DNA of 64,000 bases. Origin: Sphagnum magellanicum (taxonomy: Eukaryota > Streptophyta > Sphagnopsida > Sphagnales > Sphagnaceae). Below the pieces are notes generated by a model, which did no database searches, was not told the origin of the DNA, and worked only from the letters and a program-made list of their open reading frames with translations. Both the position numbers and the translations under genes were made by a program. Location: contig CM038911.1 in the NCBI GenBank assembly GCA_021904315.1, positions 8,839,390 to 8,903,389 of the forward strand, written 5' to 3'. Shown here piece after piece: positions 24,951 through 37,028 of the stretch. How positions within the stretch are numbered: position 1 is the stretch's first letter; every line of letters starts with the position of its first letter.

Positions 24951-25630
24951 TTCACTATATATAGTATGTTACGTTTTTTTAACCCCTTCATTTTTTAGAC
25001 TACCCATTTTTTGAACTTTGGTCCTTAGATATACTATAAATAGATTTTTTTTTCATTGGGTTTTTCAACATTTTTTGATCCACCCATTTTTATACATCTT
25101 TTTATTAATATAATATTTTTTCTAGTCACATTTGTTTGATGGGTATATGGTTAATCATATATGTTTGTTTTTTTGTCATATTTTTAATGTTTTAGATGTA
25201 AGAATCAAAACTTAAATAATCCCATATGCACACTTTATAATTAACTTGTCTAAGGTTTACAAAGATCAAAATGCACATTGTGCAATACTTACATATAATG
25301 TATTAGAAATCACATCACCTAAAGATTTTTTAAATAATACCCACATTCTAATTAATTTATTGGCATTGTCATGAAGTCAAACATGTAATACCTACATCCT
25401 TTCTATTTTAACTTCCATAAGCCCATTTTAAGCGCATATAGGTCTCTTAAATAGTAGTTGAATTTTTTTACATCCATTGCAATACTCGCATATAGTCTTT
25501 CTTACGTTGATAAGTTATTCAAATCATTATTTTAGATCATTATTCATGATAAGTAATTGTCATAAAATTAATTCTAAACCCTAAACCTTTTAAAGTAATT
25601 CATTTAAGTATATAAAGACACATATTTTGG

Positions 25631-25770
25631 CACTAGTAGAAAACCCCCATTTTTCGACTTGTCTTAGGCGACTAAAAGTGTCTTTTGCAACTATTTTTGA
25701 TCAAAAATTATTGCCAAAGACATTTTTAATCGCCTAAGACAAGTCAAAAAATGGAGGTTTTTTACTAGTG
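25631..25770. mobile_element. CACTA-type foldback MITE, 140 bp
   Basis: The element begins CACTAGTA and ends TACTAGTG. Its two halves are nearly complete reverse complements (about 70-bp arms with roughly ten differences) meeting at ttttgatcaaaaat. It is flanked by TGG on both sides (25628-25630 and 25771-25773), the 3-bp target duplication expected of CACTA/EnSpm elements. It has no coding and must have been moved in trans. Confidence 0.88.
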
Positions 25771-28700
25771 TGGGTACCCAAACCACTTATTAATTATTTT
25801 GAAGTTATTTTACATGTTTAGGGTTGGGTTTTCACCTATAGTTGTCTAAATCATTTATGGCTTATTTCAAAATGAACTTACGTGCAGGTATTGCATTTAA
25901 GCCTTGGTTTTCATTCAAACTACATATTGGTTATTTCGAAGTGACCCTACATTTGGGTATTACATTTAGAATTGGGTCTTCATCTAAGGTTGTTTAAATC
26001 ACCTATGTGTTATTTCGAAACGAACTTGAATATGGGAATTGCATTTAAGGCTAGGTATTCATATAATTTTGCAATACCTACACACGTACTTACTTTCACC
26101 AACTAAAAATTTGGCCTTAATTTTAATAATAATTAATAATTTTTTTAATAAAATAAAAAAGAAAATATGTTTCTTATCATTTAATAATATCTCCAAGTTG
26201 AGTTTTTTCACTTTTTTTTATAAAATATATAGAATGGCATTACATTGTTTTACATATGCTTAAGCCCTAAAAATTCCCCCAAAATGCACCTTAGATTTAT
26301 TTTAATTACTATAGACTTGTAGAAAAAATGTTAATTAATGTATACGTCCCAAATTTTAAACCTAAACCATAATCCAATAATATATATTTGTAATGATTAT
26401 ATGAAAAAATGTATGTTTTTTTTAATAAAATTTCTTTAAAAATCAAATTTAATATGTTATATTACCAAAAAAATAGACTTTAAATTGTCATAAACGTTTA
26501 GTAAACCTAGGTGGTTTAAACTACTAGCTTAGGTGACCTAGGCTAGTAAACTACCTACATAGTTAGTAGGTTTATTTAATAAGTTAAATCACTTTGAATA
26601 CCTATTTAGACACATTTAAAATACCAACCTAGAAGGCCTACATTAGTGAATAAACTACATAATATGCCTATATTACATAGGTAGCCTACTAGGTACACCT
26701 AAGTTAGGCTACTAAGTAGTTAGTTAGGTTACCTAACAAGTAGCCTACTAACTTATTAGTTATGCTAAGCTAGGTTGTCTAGTTTAATCAATGTCGAAAT
26801 TTTAGTCAATCTAATAACCTTGGTGATGAGCTTCTGTTGCAACTAGTAATTTGCCTAGGCTACAAATTCTTGGTTGGTGATTTGTTCCAAGTTGTGGATT
26901 TTTGGTTGCCTTCTTCTAATTATTATTCTATTTCTTCGCTAGTCGAACCATGTTCAACTTCTCAAGGCATCGAAAACATTGCATAACAACTTGGTCTTCA
27001 CAAAACTTTTGAATCCACACAAACTCTAACATGGCTTCCAAGAGCTTATGAACATTTTTATACCCAGCTATTTATCTTTTGGAACTTTTAAATTCTCATT
27101 AAAAAAAACTTCATAAATTTTTTTACACTATACATAACCATGGGTTGATATATATAATTTAAATTTAATATATATTTTTAAATCAATTTTTATCTTATTT
27201 TAAATAAATATGAAGATATTATATGTATTAAAATGAATTAACAATATAATTCCATGATGTTATTAACTATATATAATGTGTTACTCAATATGTTATAAAT
27301 AACAACATATTTAAACCAATATTTAATCCAATATTATACATCCTAAAAAACAAAGTTTACATAACAACTTGTGTTATATATTTATAAAATATAAAATATT
27401 ATTGACCTACTATATAATTATTTTAGCCTAGAAATTATTTATTATATATCAAAATTTTAAATAAATTTTCAATCATACATAGGATTAATATATGGGAGAG
27501 ATCATTTATTATTATTATGTGAAACATTAAAAATAATCATATGCTTTAATTTATTTTATAAATAGTCATTAAAATCTTATTAAATTAGAGACTTTATGTT
27601 TTTTTAATAAAAACGAGTTTGCAACTTTAAAAGGGAAAAACGTAAATATGTACATCATTGAAAAAATCTTAAGCATGAACTTTCAATTTTTGATTTTGAC
27701 AAACTCTGAATTTTAACAATAAATAGTAAATTTTACATTAAAATTTAAACCCTTATACCATCAATGTGACCAATTTTGCATTATGTTCATTTTTATATAT
27801 GTTGGACATATTGTAAGATGAACAAATAATTTTAAAAACATGAATTTCATGATGTATTGGCGGGGAATCAAATATTTACAAAATATTTTTATGTTTCATG
27901 GTTAATGAATTATCACAATACAATATAGGTATTGCATTCAAACAAAAATGGGTTAGAAAATATTGAACTTTAATAACTATGGAACATATGGAAATAAAGG
28001 AAATTCATAATTATGCTATAAATCTAAATAATTGATAAGATCAAAAACCAATACAATGAGTAAAGTTTAGAGTATAAACCTTAAGCCCTAAAATATATGA
28101 ACCAAATTTTTTAACCCTAAATCATAAAGCCTAACCCTACAAATCTAAATGACATTCTGCCATAAGTTTTATTAAAACCCTAACTTATACAAACCTTATC
28201 AGAAAATAGTCCTAATGATATATGACTTAAACCTAAAAATATATAATGTAATAAATAAAAGTAAAAAGAATATAGAAAAAAATTTAGAAACCAAATTTTA
28301 AAGCTTTTAAATTACAAATATTTATTGACCAAAAACATTAACCTTAATTTTCAAAAACAATCAATTAAATTTTGTAAAAAACCGAAAGAGAAGGTATGTT
28401 TCTTACCTTTGTGTTATCTTTCCAAGTTGATTTTTTCCACTCTCTTGAAGAAGATATAAAACGAAATTATATTGTTTCACATATGTCCAAACCCTAAAAA
28501 GTTACCCCCAAATTTAACCTAGTTAAAAATAATTACTATAAATTTGTGAGAAATTTGTTAATTAATTTATGTTTCGCAAACCCTAAACTTAGACCATACT
28601 CTAATATAATATTTACATGAAAAAATATTGTATTGTCCATTCCATAAATAAGTTAGGTAAACAAAAATTTAGTAAAATATGCATTAATTAAAACCAAAAT

Positions 28701-28840
28701 GGTTGCAATTATGTCATCGTTTCCATTATAAATTATTTGTAATACCTACATATGGGGACTTATGTTCATCATCCATGAACTAGGGCAAACCTTAATAAAT
28801 TGATAGGAAGGATTATGTGGGGGGGGAGGGAGAGGTTGGG
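25771..28840. other. AT-rich stretch with no gene recognised
   Basis: Stops are dense in all frames. Between 26510 and 26770 the sequence is dominated by degenerate cta/tag words (for example acctaggctagtaaactacc). No transposon ends, RNA genes or conserved coding are seen. Confidence 0.5.
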
Positions 28841-29520
28841 AGAAGTGAGTAGGTAGTTAGTTAGGTATTTGGCTATGTAAAAAACGTAGGTAAGTAAGTA
28901 AGCATAGTGGTAGGTATGAAGGTGGGTGCATAGGTAGGTAAGTAGGTATATAGGTAGGCAAGTTAGTAGGTAGGAAGACTAGCAAGGTAGCTAGGTAGAT
29001 AGGCAAGTTAGTATGGAAGAAAGAAACTACCTTATTAAAGGTAGCTAAGTTTGTATGAGTACTTATGTCAATAGGGTGGTTGTGTGTATAAGGTTATTAA
29101 TTAATAAGGTAGCTAGGTCAGTAAGGTAGGTAATTAGTACAACGGTTAGGTTAGTAAAATATGTAGTAAATAAGGTAGTTAGGTTAGTAGGGCATGTAAT
29201 TAATAAAGTAACTAGGTCAGTAGGGTAGGTAATTAGTACAGTGGTTAGGTTAGTAAAATATGTAGTAAATAAAGTAGTTAGGTTAGTAAGGTAGGTAGTT
29301 AATATAGTAGCTAGGTCAGTAGGGTAGGTAATTAGTACAGTGGTTAGGTTAGTAAGGTATGTAATAAATAGGGTAGTTAAGTTAGTAAGGCAGGTAGTTA
29401 GTATAGTAGCTAGGTTAGTAGGATAACTAGTTATTAGGGTAACTATGTCAATACGAGGGTAATTAGTAAGGTACCAAGGTCGGTACAATATTTATGAAGG
29501 TAGGAAGGTGAGTAGGGTAG
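28841..29520. repeat. GTAG-type expansion with a roughly 100-bp higher-order repeat
   Basis: About 28850-29000 is a degenerate (GTAG/GTAA)n tract. About 29100-29460 has three to four copies of a unit of about 100 bases (ggtaattagtaca at 29129, 29229 and 29327), built from shorter 12-base words such as ggttagtagggt. The minus strand stays open for 141 codons only because the word length is a multiple of three. Confidence 0.8.
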
Positions 29521-30000
29521 TTATGTGTGAAGTCAGGTCCAAGGAAAAAATGGCTAAAAACAAAATAAATAAAATAAAATACAATGGTCAATAATAAAAA
29601 AAAATGGATTGTGATGAACCCCATCTATGTTGAATGAATAAATGCAACCCATTTAGTGGATAAAACGAGGAATTGGTGCATTGGTGGCTATTGGTTCACT
29701 TTGGTCGGCATTATTCTTCCTTCAACTCCCTTCACCACCAAAGTGGGTTCTATTACCTTCAATCATTTAACATTACAAAGGTGAAAAACATTTCCATTAT
29801 ACTTACAATCTATACATTGTACAAATAATAATAAAATTTATAATTAAAAAAAACCTACAATGGTGAAAAATGTGATGTTATATTTAGAGTCATTTTACAT
29901 GAAAAATGATTGCATAAATATGAAAAAATTATTTATTTTAATATACAAATAAATGACAAATATGCATTAATTTTTACCAATTTTTTTCTTTTTAAAGCAG

Positions 30001-32380
30001 AATGGAGTTGTTGAAAGGAAAAACAGGCACATTGTAGAAATAACACGTGCCATGTTGAATGAGAAGAATTTGCCAAATTACTTTTGGGCTGAAGCGGTAG
30101 TAACTGCAGTCTACATCATGAATCGAACACCCACAGTGGCAATTCATGGCATGACACCTGAAGAAAAATTCACAAGCAAGAAACCCGATGTTTCACACCT
30201 CAGAGTGTTTGGTTGCATTGCATACGTGCATGTTTATGATGAGAAGAGATCAAAACTAGACCCAAAAGCTGAGAAATGTATCTTCATTGGATATTCCTTA
30301 GAACAAAAAGGATATCGATATTTCAGTCCTTCCACTCGAAAGTTGCAAGTGAGTAAAGATGTTATGTTTGATGAGATAGCTAGTTGGTATTCACCACTGA
30401 AGGTAGCAGAAGATGGAGAAGCTAGAAATGGTGATGTTTCATCAAATGTGGAACAAGAATCACAATTAATTAGTGGACCACAAGAGTCATCAATTAATGG
30501 GTCCAATAGCACTTCATGGAAAGGAATATTAAGATTTTCAAACATTGTACATGGTAGTTCTCAAACATCATCTAAAAATTCTCATGTAGATGGTGAATCA
30601 AGTGATTCAGAGAATAATGAGGGTGAAGAATCAAGAATCATTTCAGTTACTACTCTTGGAGCTCGGATGGCCAAGAAAACTTTGAAAACACCTGATAACA
30701 ACAATGGAGTACGAAGATCCACACGAATCAAGTACCCTGTACAAAGACTCACATATGATGGCTTTATAGCTCATCATTACGCATACATGGTGAGAGTTAT
30801 AAAAGAGGTTGAACCCACTTGTTTTGAACAAACGGTTGGAAACTCTAAGTGGGACAATGCCATGGATGAAGAAATGGCGGCTTTGGATGCGAATGCTACT
30901 TCGGAATTGGTAGTTTTACCAGAGGACAAAAAAACAATTGGGTGCAAATGGGTGTACAAAGTCAAACACAATGCAGATGGATCTATGAACAGATATAAAG
31001 CAAGATTGGTTGCCAAAGGTTATGCCCAAACGTATGGCATAGACTATGAGGAGACTTATAGTCCAGTTGCCAAAATGACAACTATAAGAGTAGTCATTGC
31101 TATGGCAACAACAAAAGGATGGTCTTTACATCAAATGGATGTAAAGAATGTTTTTCTTCATGGAGATTTACAGGAAGAAGTTACATGGAACAACCACCAA
31201 GTTATGTGGACCAAACACATCCTAATTTGGTTTGTAGGTTGAAGAAAACTTTGTATGGCTTGAAGCAAGCACCTAGAGCTTAGTTAGAAAAGATAGGTGA
31301 GTATCTTGTCACAAGTGGATTTCAAACATTCGATGCAGATTTTTCACTATATGTGAAAAAGACAGATCATGGGATTGTAGTCATAGTCATCTATGTTGAT
31401 GACTTGAATATCACAGGAGATAGTGATGTTGACATTTCTGATTTGAAGAAGCTTTTGAAACAAAAGTTTGAGATGAAGGATTTGGGAGAGTTATGTTATT
31501 TCCTCGGCATTGAGGTATCCATTCCTTTAAAGGGATATGGTTACTACAAAGGCAATATGCCTTGAACAAATTATCCGAATATGGGATGACGGGTTGTAAA
31601 CCCATTTCAATTCCATTGGAGCAAAATGTGAAGTTAAGTGCAGATGAAGGAAAGCTTGTGGAGGATACCACTATGTATAGATGCATAATGGGGAGTTTGA
31701 TTTACATGACCATCATAAGGCCATATTTGAATTATGCAGTTGGAGTGGTAAGCCAATTCATGCAAACACCACGAAAGCCACATTTGGATGTAATGAAGCG
31801 CATACTAAGGTACATAAAACATACCTTGTAGTGTGGAATTTTTTATGAAGCCAAAAACTAGTTACAAGTACATGGATACACGGATGCTAATTGGGTTGGT
31901 AATGTTTTAGATAGAAGATCGACCAGTGGTTTCATGTTTTCTTTTGGAAGTGGTGCTATTAGTTGGAGCAGTAAGAAACAACCAACAGTTGCACTATCAA
32001 GCATGGAGGCAGAATACAAAGGTGTAAGAATTGTTGCATGTGAAGTAGGTTGGTTACAAAAACTATTCTCTAATTTGGGATAGTCAATGGATGCTCATGT
32101 TGTCATCTATTGTGATAACATTAGTAGCATACTACTTGCTAACAACCCGGTCTATCATGCATAGACAAAGCACATTGAGGTGCACTACCACTTTATAAGA
32201 GAAAAAATTATAGTAAAAAAAATTGACCTCATTCATGTTAGTACCGAAGATCAAATTGTTGACATTTTCACAAAGGCTTTAGGTACAGACAAGCTAAAGA
32301 GGTTTAGAAAAATGCTTAGTGTACTAGAACTGGATTTGAGCTTGAGGGGGAGTGTTGAGAATTCAAGCTCAACTAATTAA
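30001..32380 (+). pseudogene. Copia pol remnant (integrase end, reverse transcriptase, RNase H)
   Basis: The first frame runs to a stop at 31242 and covers the integrase tail (WAEAVVTAVYIMNRTP, VFGCIAYVHV) and the start of reverse transcriptase ([40 protein letters not shown]). A frameshift near 31178 moves the reading to [19 protein letters not shown] follows at about 31282 after [10 protein letters not shown], where the family usually has W. The YVDD catalytic box is at about 31392-31403. Another shift near 31545 and stops at about 31830, 31859 and 32081 break the RNase H part, which still shows YTDANWVGN, SSMEAEYKGV and CDNISSILLANNP. It cannot make a full enzyme. Confidence 0.92.
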
Positions 32381-32665
32381 GTTTCATTAGTTATTGGAGT
32401 AGGAAAATAACTAGGTTACTTTCACAAGGTCGAATTACTTTCGTTACTTATTTTAGTTTGGTTATTTGTGGTTTGGTCTTTTAGTTAAATACCTTGGTGT
32501 TGATGGTTTGGCTCTCTTTTCTTCATTACACAAGTTTGTGTATTTCATGTGACAAGAACCTTGGAGATTTTTTGATGTTGTGTCTTGTGTTGTGAGCATA
32601 AGGTTGTAATTTCCTTTCAATAAAGATTTATGTTTGCACTTGAGTAGATTTCCTATTTGTTAACA
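32353..32665 (+). repeat. 3' LTR of the copia element with preceding polypurine tract
   Basis: The polypurine tract ttgaggggga at 32343-32352 is followed directly by TGTTGAGAATTC. The repeat ends near 32665 in tttgttaaca, giving TGTT...AACA ends and a length of about 313 bases. An aataaag polyadenylation-like signal lies near 32620. There is no matching 5' LTR in the window. Confidence 0.8.
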
Positions 32666-34155
32666 TTTAGATGGAATTTTGTTTATATAATAACATTAAT
32701 GATGCATCATAGGTAAATTATATCAACCTCTTGACATTTGGTGAAAACACTTTTATTTACAAGGGGAGAAGACAAAAACAAAGACAAACAAAAATATTTA
32801 ATGTTTTTGCATTAGTCTCTTTACATTGGTGAAAAAACTTCTTTGCTTAAAAGTAAAAAAAACAAGGAGAATAATGAAATATCATTCAAAATAGAATTTA
32901 CTTTTATTAGTTGGTGTTATGTTGTTTTGAATGTGTGCAAATAACACTAGATGTTACTACAAAACACTTAAATCCCATGTTTTCATCTTTGGCATCACTT
33001 CAATTGATTGTGATTACAAAATCATCATAGAGCACTCCGAACAAGTGTTCCAAAAAAAATTAAAGGTGGAAGTCACAACTTGCTTTTAAAAAATTCTTTT
33101 TTTTTCATGTTACGTTTTTTTTTCAAAATCATTTTATTTCCTTTCAAAAAATGGTTGAAAAAGAGCAAAGAAAAAGAGGAAAACTCATTAGCCACATAAA
33201 GCCTTTAGTAGATATGGATTCTATTGGGTACCCATGTTAGCGATACACCTAGAGGAAACAATTGAACCCCATTGGGTACTTGTGCTAATGACACATACCA
33301 TACCACCCACAAATATATCCCACCTACACTTGGGTTGTGACCTATGCCCCACATATGGACATATAATATGTCCCAATGTTGGTGGGTGCTTGGGTTTTAT
33401 GTTGGGCAACTCCATGTTCCTTGGAGTTATAGGTGGAGTAGCAATAACATTTGTTTAAGTTCTTTTGGGAAAAAAATGGAGTAGGAGAATTAGATAAAAA
33501 GTGAGCAACACACATGAATAGAAAGAGGAGGACATGGAGAGAATTAAAAAGAATTGGACAAAAATCACATTGTGTGTACATTCAAGATTAAGGTCGCAAC
33601 AATTTGTGTGTGCAAAGTGTGTTATGAAATCTTGCATAATTTAGGTCATGGTTGTTTAATGTCGAATATTAACATAAAAGAACATATTAGAAAAAAGTTC
33701 ATGAGAGGCGTGAAAGCTTCAACTAAACACGAGGGGTGTAACTACAACCTCTTTCGATTATGTATTTGGGTCTCAAAAAATCCATAGTTTCAACTATGAA
33801 GCAGCTAAAAGCAAAACAAGGGGTGTGTCACATTGTGGCATTGCCATTTACATTAAGAAAGTATTTTAAGGCAAAAATTTTTTTTATGGAAACTCAAATA
33901 CTTTCACCATGCAAAAATATAATCTTCAAAAAAAATTCCTCCAAAAGAAACCAAAATCCTTCAAGATATTATAACTCTATAACTCATCTCAAGTTCCAAC
34001 ACAAGCCAAAATATCATCTTTAAATTTTCATGAAATTTTAATTTTGTTTGTTTTGTGATTTGCTAACAATGAATTAGCCACCACAATTAGTGTACATAGA
34101 GATATAATTATATATTTATTACCCATAGCAAACAAGCAAGCAGCAACAGCAAATA
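32666..34155. other. AT-rich spacer after the copia element
   Basis: No conserved coding was recognised. A small duplicated phrase (attgggtacc..tg.tagcgatacac / attgggtacttgtgctaatgacac) lies near 33226-33296. No transposon ends are seen. Confidence 0.45.
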
Positions 34156-34740
34156 CATTGCCAAGCTCTGCAGATTTCCAACTCCATATTGGGTACATAA
34201 CAGACAGCAGGAACATCAACCTTCTTCATAGACCCTTACTGAAAGAAGACCTTGACATAGAGAAGAAGAAGGAAGAAGAATAAGAAGATACATTGCCATG
34301 CTCTGCAGATTTCAAACTTCATATTGGGTACACAAGAGACTGCAGGATCATCAACCTTCTTGAAAGATCCTTATTGAAAGAAGACCTTGACATTGAGAAG
34401 AAGAAGGAAGAACAAGAATAAGAAGATGCATTGCCAAGCTCTGCAGATTTCAAACTCCATATTGGGCACACAAGAGACAGCAGGATCATCAACCTTCTTC
34501 ACAGATCCTTATTGAAAGAAGGCCTTGATATTGAGAAGAAGAAGGAAGAAAAAGAAAGAAGAACAAGAAGAAGAAGATACATTGCCAAGCTCTGCAGATT
34601 TCAAACTCCATATTGGGTACACAAGAGACAGCAGGATCATCAACCTTCTTCACAGATCCTTATTGAAAGAAGACCTTGACATTGAGAAGAAGGAAGAAAA
34701 AGAAAGAACAAGAAGAACAAGAAGAAGAAGAAAACCGTCT
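34156..34740. repeat. Four tandem copies of a 134-151-bp unit upstream of the FtsJ gene
   Basis: Copies begin at 34156, 34290, 34429 and 34580 with cattgccaagctctgcagat, continue with actccatattgggtacac and catcaaccttcttcacagat, and end in a (GAA)n tract of variable length. Unit lengths are 134, 139 and 151, not multiples of three, so the open frames crossing them are not conserved and the array is unlikely to code. Confidence 0.88.
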
Positions 34741-35161
34741 AGATCTGTTGCTCCATTTTGCAATCTGCAACACTTTTGAAATTGTCGGAGCCTTTGATCC
34801 TTCCACATATGTACGCAAATGGGCAGAAGAAACAAAAGAGCTTCGACCCAAGGAATGGAGAAATGAGGAAGAAGAAGAAGACGAAGAAGAAGACGAGGAG
34901 GAGGATGCAGAAGGGTCACATCATCAGAGCGCCAAACCCTAAAACTGTCACCTTGTGTGTTTTTTGTGTTCTGGTTGGTTAGTTGTTGTTCCAGATTGAT
35001 TGGGTACATCAAATGGACGCACGCAAGTTTCCTTCAACTCGTTGCTCCAACATCCACACTAAAAGGTATGCGTAAGGGGGAACGAGTGTTTGAAAGCGGC
35101 AGAACTCAGGGAAGGAGAGAGAGAGAGAGCGAGAGAGAGAGAGGGAGTCCTGCGAGTCGTG
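34741..35161 (+). promoter_or_regulatory. Probable promoter and 5' leader of the FtsJ gene
   Basis: The stretch holds a GAA/GAG-rich block (about 34866-34910), a telo-like accctaaaac near 34936 and a (GA)n run at about 35116-35142 shortly before the ATG at 35162. Purine-rich GA leaders are common in plant 5' UTRs. No TATA box stands out. Confidence 0.45.
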
Positions 35162-35615
35162 ATGAGTGGCGGGACGGCTGATTTCTTCTACCGTGAGGCG
35201 CGGCGACTGAAATTCGTCGCTCGATCTGCTTTCAAGGTGGCTGGATTTTGTAGAATCACTCTTCTGTTGAAGAAATCACATTCTCAACTCCTCTGATCTC
35301 TTCTCTTCTCTGATCTCCTCTTCTGCTCCTCGATTTTAGGGTTTGGCATAGACGAAGAAGAAGAAGTAGAACTCGAGGGAAGAAAAAGCTTCGGACTCTC
35401 GGTCTCGTCTCTCCAGCAAAGAAAAAAAACACTGATCACCAAGGGACTGCCTGCTTGCTTTGTTGCAGTTACTGGAGATTCAAAACAAGCATCGCATCAT
35501 AAGACCAGGAGGAAGTGTGTTAGATCTGGGATGTGCCCCTGGTGCCTTTCTACAGGTGGGGTTCTGCCCCTTCTTCTCCCCATCACTGCTGCTTGCTTGA
35601 ATTTTCCACACTCTG

Positions 35616-35654
<39 letters not shown>

Positions 35655-37028
35655 TCAAAATCCAGTGCAGTTGTGGGCAGGATGTCTGTGCAATTGTGAG
35701 GAGAATTTTCTGTGCAACAACCGTGAGCAGGATTTTCTGCAGGAGAGATGAGGGCATTTATTGATGGATGTAGTAGTACTGTTTTGCTGCTTTGCAGATT
35801 GTGTGGAGCTTAACATTATGTACTCAATTTCTGATCATCACCATGTATAGAGCTTTCTTTTCTCATACTCATCATGCTTTTTTGGGTTTTGTTTGGGGCT
35901 GCTTGCTTGAAGGTGGCATGTCAATTCTTGGGGCCGATAGAAAAAGGAGGTGCAGTGGTTGGAGTTGATGTCAAGGTATGATTACCACTGTATGTTTATA
36001 CCAACCTCTTTGTTGTCAGGAAGTCAGATTTTCAGCATTGTGGAAAGTCTGTCTGTCTCTTCACCTGGGTGGGCAAATGATGGTATGTAGAGAGTTGTTG
36101 TGTTTTGAGTGTTGTTTGGTTTTTGTGTGGGAGCAGAAGGTGAAGGTACCTGCTGATCATTGTGATGTGCGAGTGCGGACATATTGTGCTGATGTGCTTA
36201 AGATCTCAGCCACTTCTCTGGCTTCCTTATCTCCTTCGGTAAATGTCTTGCTGACTTTGTTCCACAACATTCATCAGTGGCACATGATGACGATGACGAT
36301 GATGGTATTATTCTCATTTTGCTTGCAAGAGCATTGTTGGGTACATGTGTTCTTTTGTGTATAAAACTGACTGTGTTATGCCTGGATGTGTGTGTGTGTG
36401 TGTGTGTGTGTGTGTCTCTCTCTTTCTATATGTATGCAGGGATGTGGGTACTCAGTGATAGTGTCAGATATGTGCCCAGCCGTTTCAGGCATAGGCTCCA
36501 AAGATGCAGCACTTTCAGGAGAATTGGGATTGCAAGCTTTGCACCTTGCACTAGGGCAGCCAGAATCAGAAGATGAACTACCAGGGAGGAGTGGTGGGAT
36601 ATTGCTGCCAGGAGGCAGCCTTGTCATTAAGTTGCTAGAAGGTGAAGAAAGCCAAGGTATGTATTGTTTTGTTCCTGGTTTTCAGCTGTATTGAAAGTGT
36701 GTCTAGGATCTAGGGTTAGGGGTTTAAGGCTTTAGGGTTTAGGGTGTTCATGGTGAAACCTTGTGATTGAATTGTGTGCAGGTTGAGAAGAACTGGCAAC
36801 ACTATTGTATATATATATATATCTGCTTGCAGCTGTCGGGTTGTGTTGGCATGAAACTCAATATATTTTGGAAGATTTTTCTCTGTAATTTGCATGGAAA
36901 CTGTGGTGCATGAAACAGGGTTTATTAAGCTTTGCAAAGGAAGATTCCAGCAGCTGAGTTGGCTGCGTCCAAAGGCAACACGAAGCACGTCCAGAGAAAT
37001 ATATTTCATTGGCAAGGGACGGGTGTAA
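35162..37028 (+). CDS. FtsJ/RrmJ-type RNA (ribose-2'-O)-methyltransferase
   Basis: Six exons: 35162-35236, 35469-35555, 35913-35975, 36137-36238, 36440-36656 and 36919-37028; phases agree and give 217 codons, close to bacterial RrmJ (about 209). The start [16 protein letters not shown] begins at the family fold; the frame is open upstream, so a longer N-terminus from 35090 cannot be excluded. The AdoMet motif [11 protein letters not shown] lies at residues 44-54. The K-D-K-E catalytic set is present: K25 (ARSAFK), D119 (VSDMCP), K173 (VIKLLEG) and E208 (SREIYF). Family role: 2'-O-methylation of ribose in rRNA (U2552 of 23S rRNA for RrmJ). Organellar rRNA is the likely target of a plant RrmJ-like protein, but no clear transit peptide is seen. 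Introns carry (CT)n and (GT)n runs. Confidence 0.93.
35619..35652. repeat. (TC)n microsatellite in FtsJ intron 2
   Basis: About 17 TC dinucleotides in a row inside the intron between 35556 and 35912. Confidence 0.9.
36387..36414. repeat. (TG)n microsatellite in FtsJ intron 4
   Basis: About 14 TG dinucleotides just upstream of the exon 5 acceptor (36439), next to a CT-rich tract that probably acts as its polypyrimidine tract. Confidence 0.9.

Larger units (their letters stand above)
29998..32665 (+). mobile_element. 5'-truncated Ty1/copia LTR retrotransposon
   Basis: The element starts abruptly inside the integrase (QNGVVERKNRHIVEITRAML from 29998) and runs through integrase C-terminus, reverse transcriptase, RNase H, polypurine tract and 3' LTR. 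Gag, protease, the integrase catalytic core, primer-binding site and 5' LTR are absent. The sequence directly before the break (ttttctttttaaagcag) is unrelated AT-rich DNA that happens to look like a splice acceptor. The domain order INT-RT-RNaseH places it in Ty1/copia. Confidence 0.93.

Noticed and set aside
29063-29488. 141-codon minus-strand open frame with regular NLTT-type repeats
   Set aside because: It is a by-product of a 12-base tandem word and has no sign of a real protein.
29998-32665. Functional copia element
   Set aside because: At least two frameshifts and several stops are present, and gag, protease and the 5' LTR are missing.
34431-34779. Open frames reading LPSSADFKLHIG-type repeats
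   Set aside because: Repeat unit lengths are not multiples of three, so the frame is not maintained between copies.
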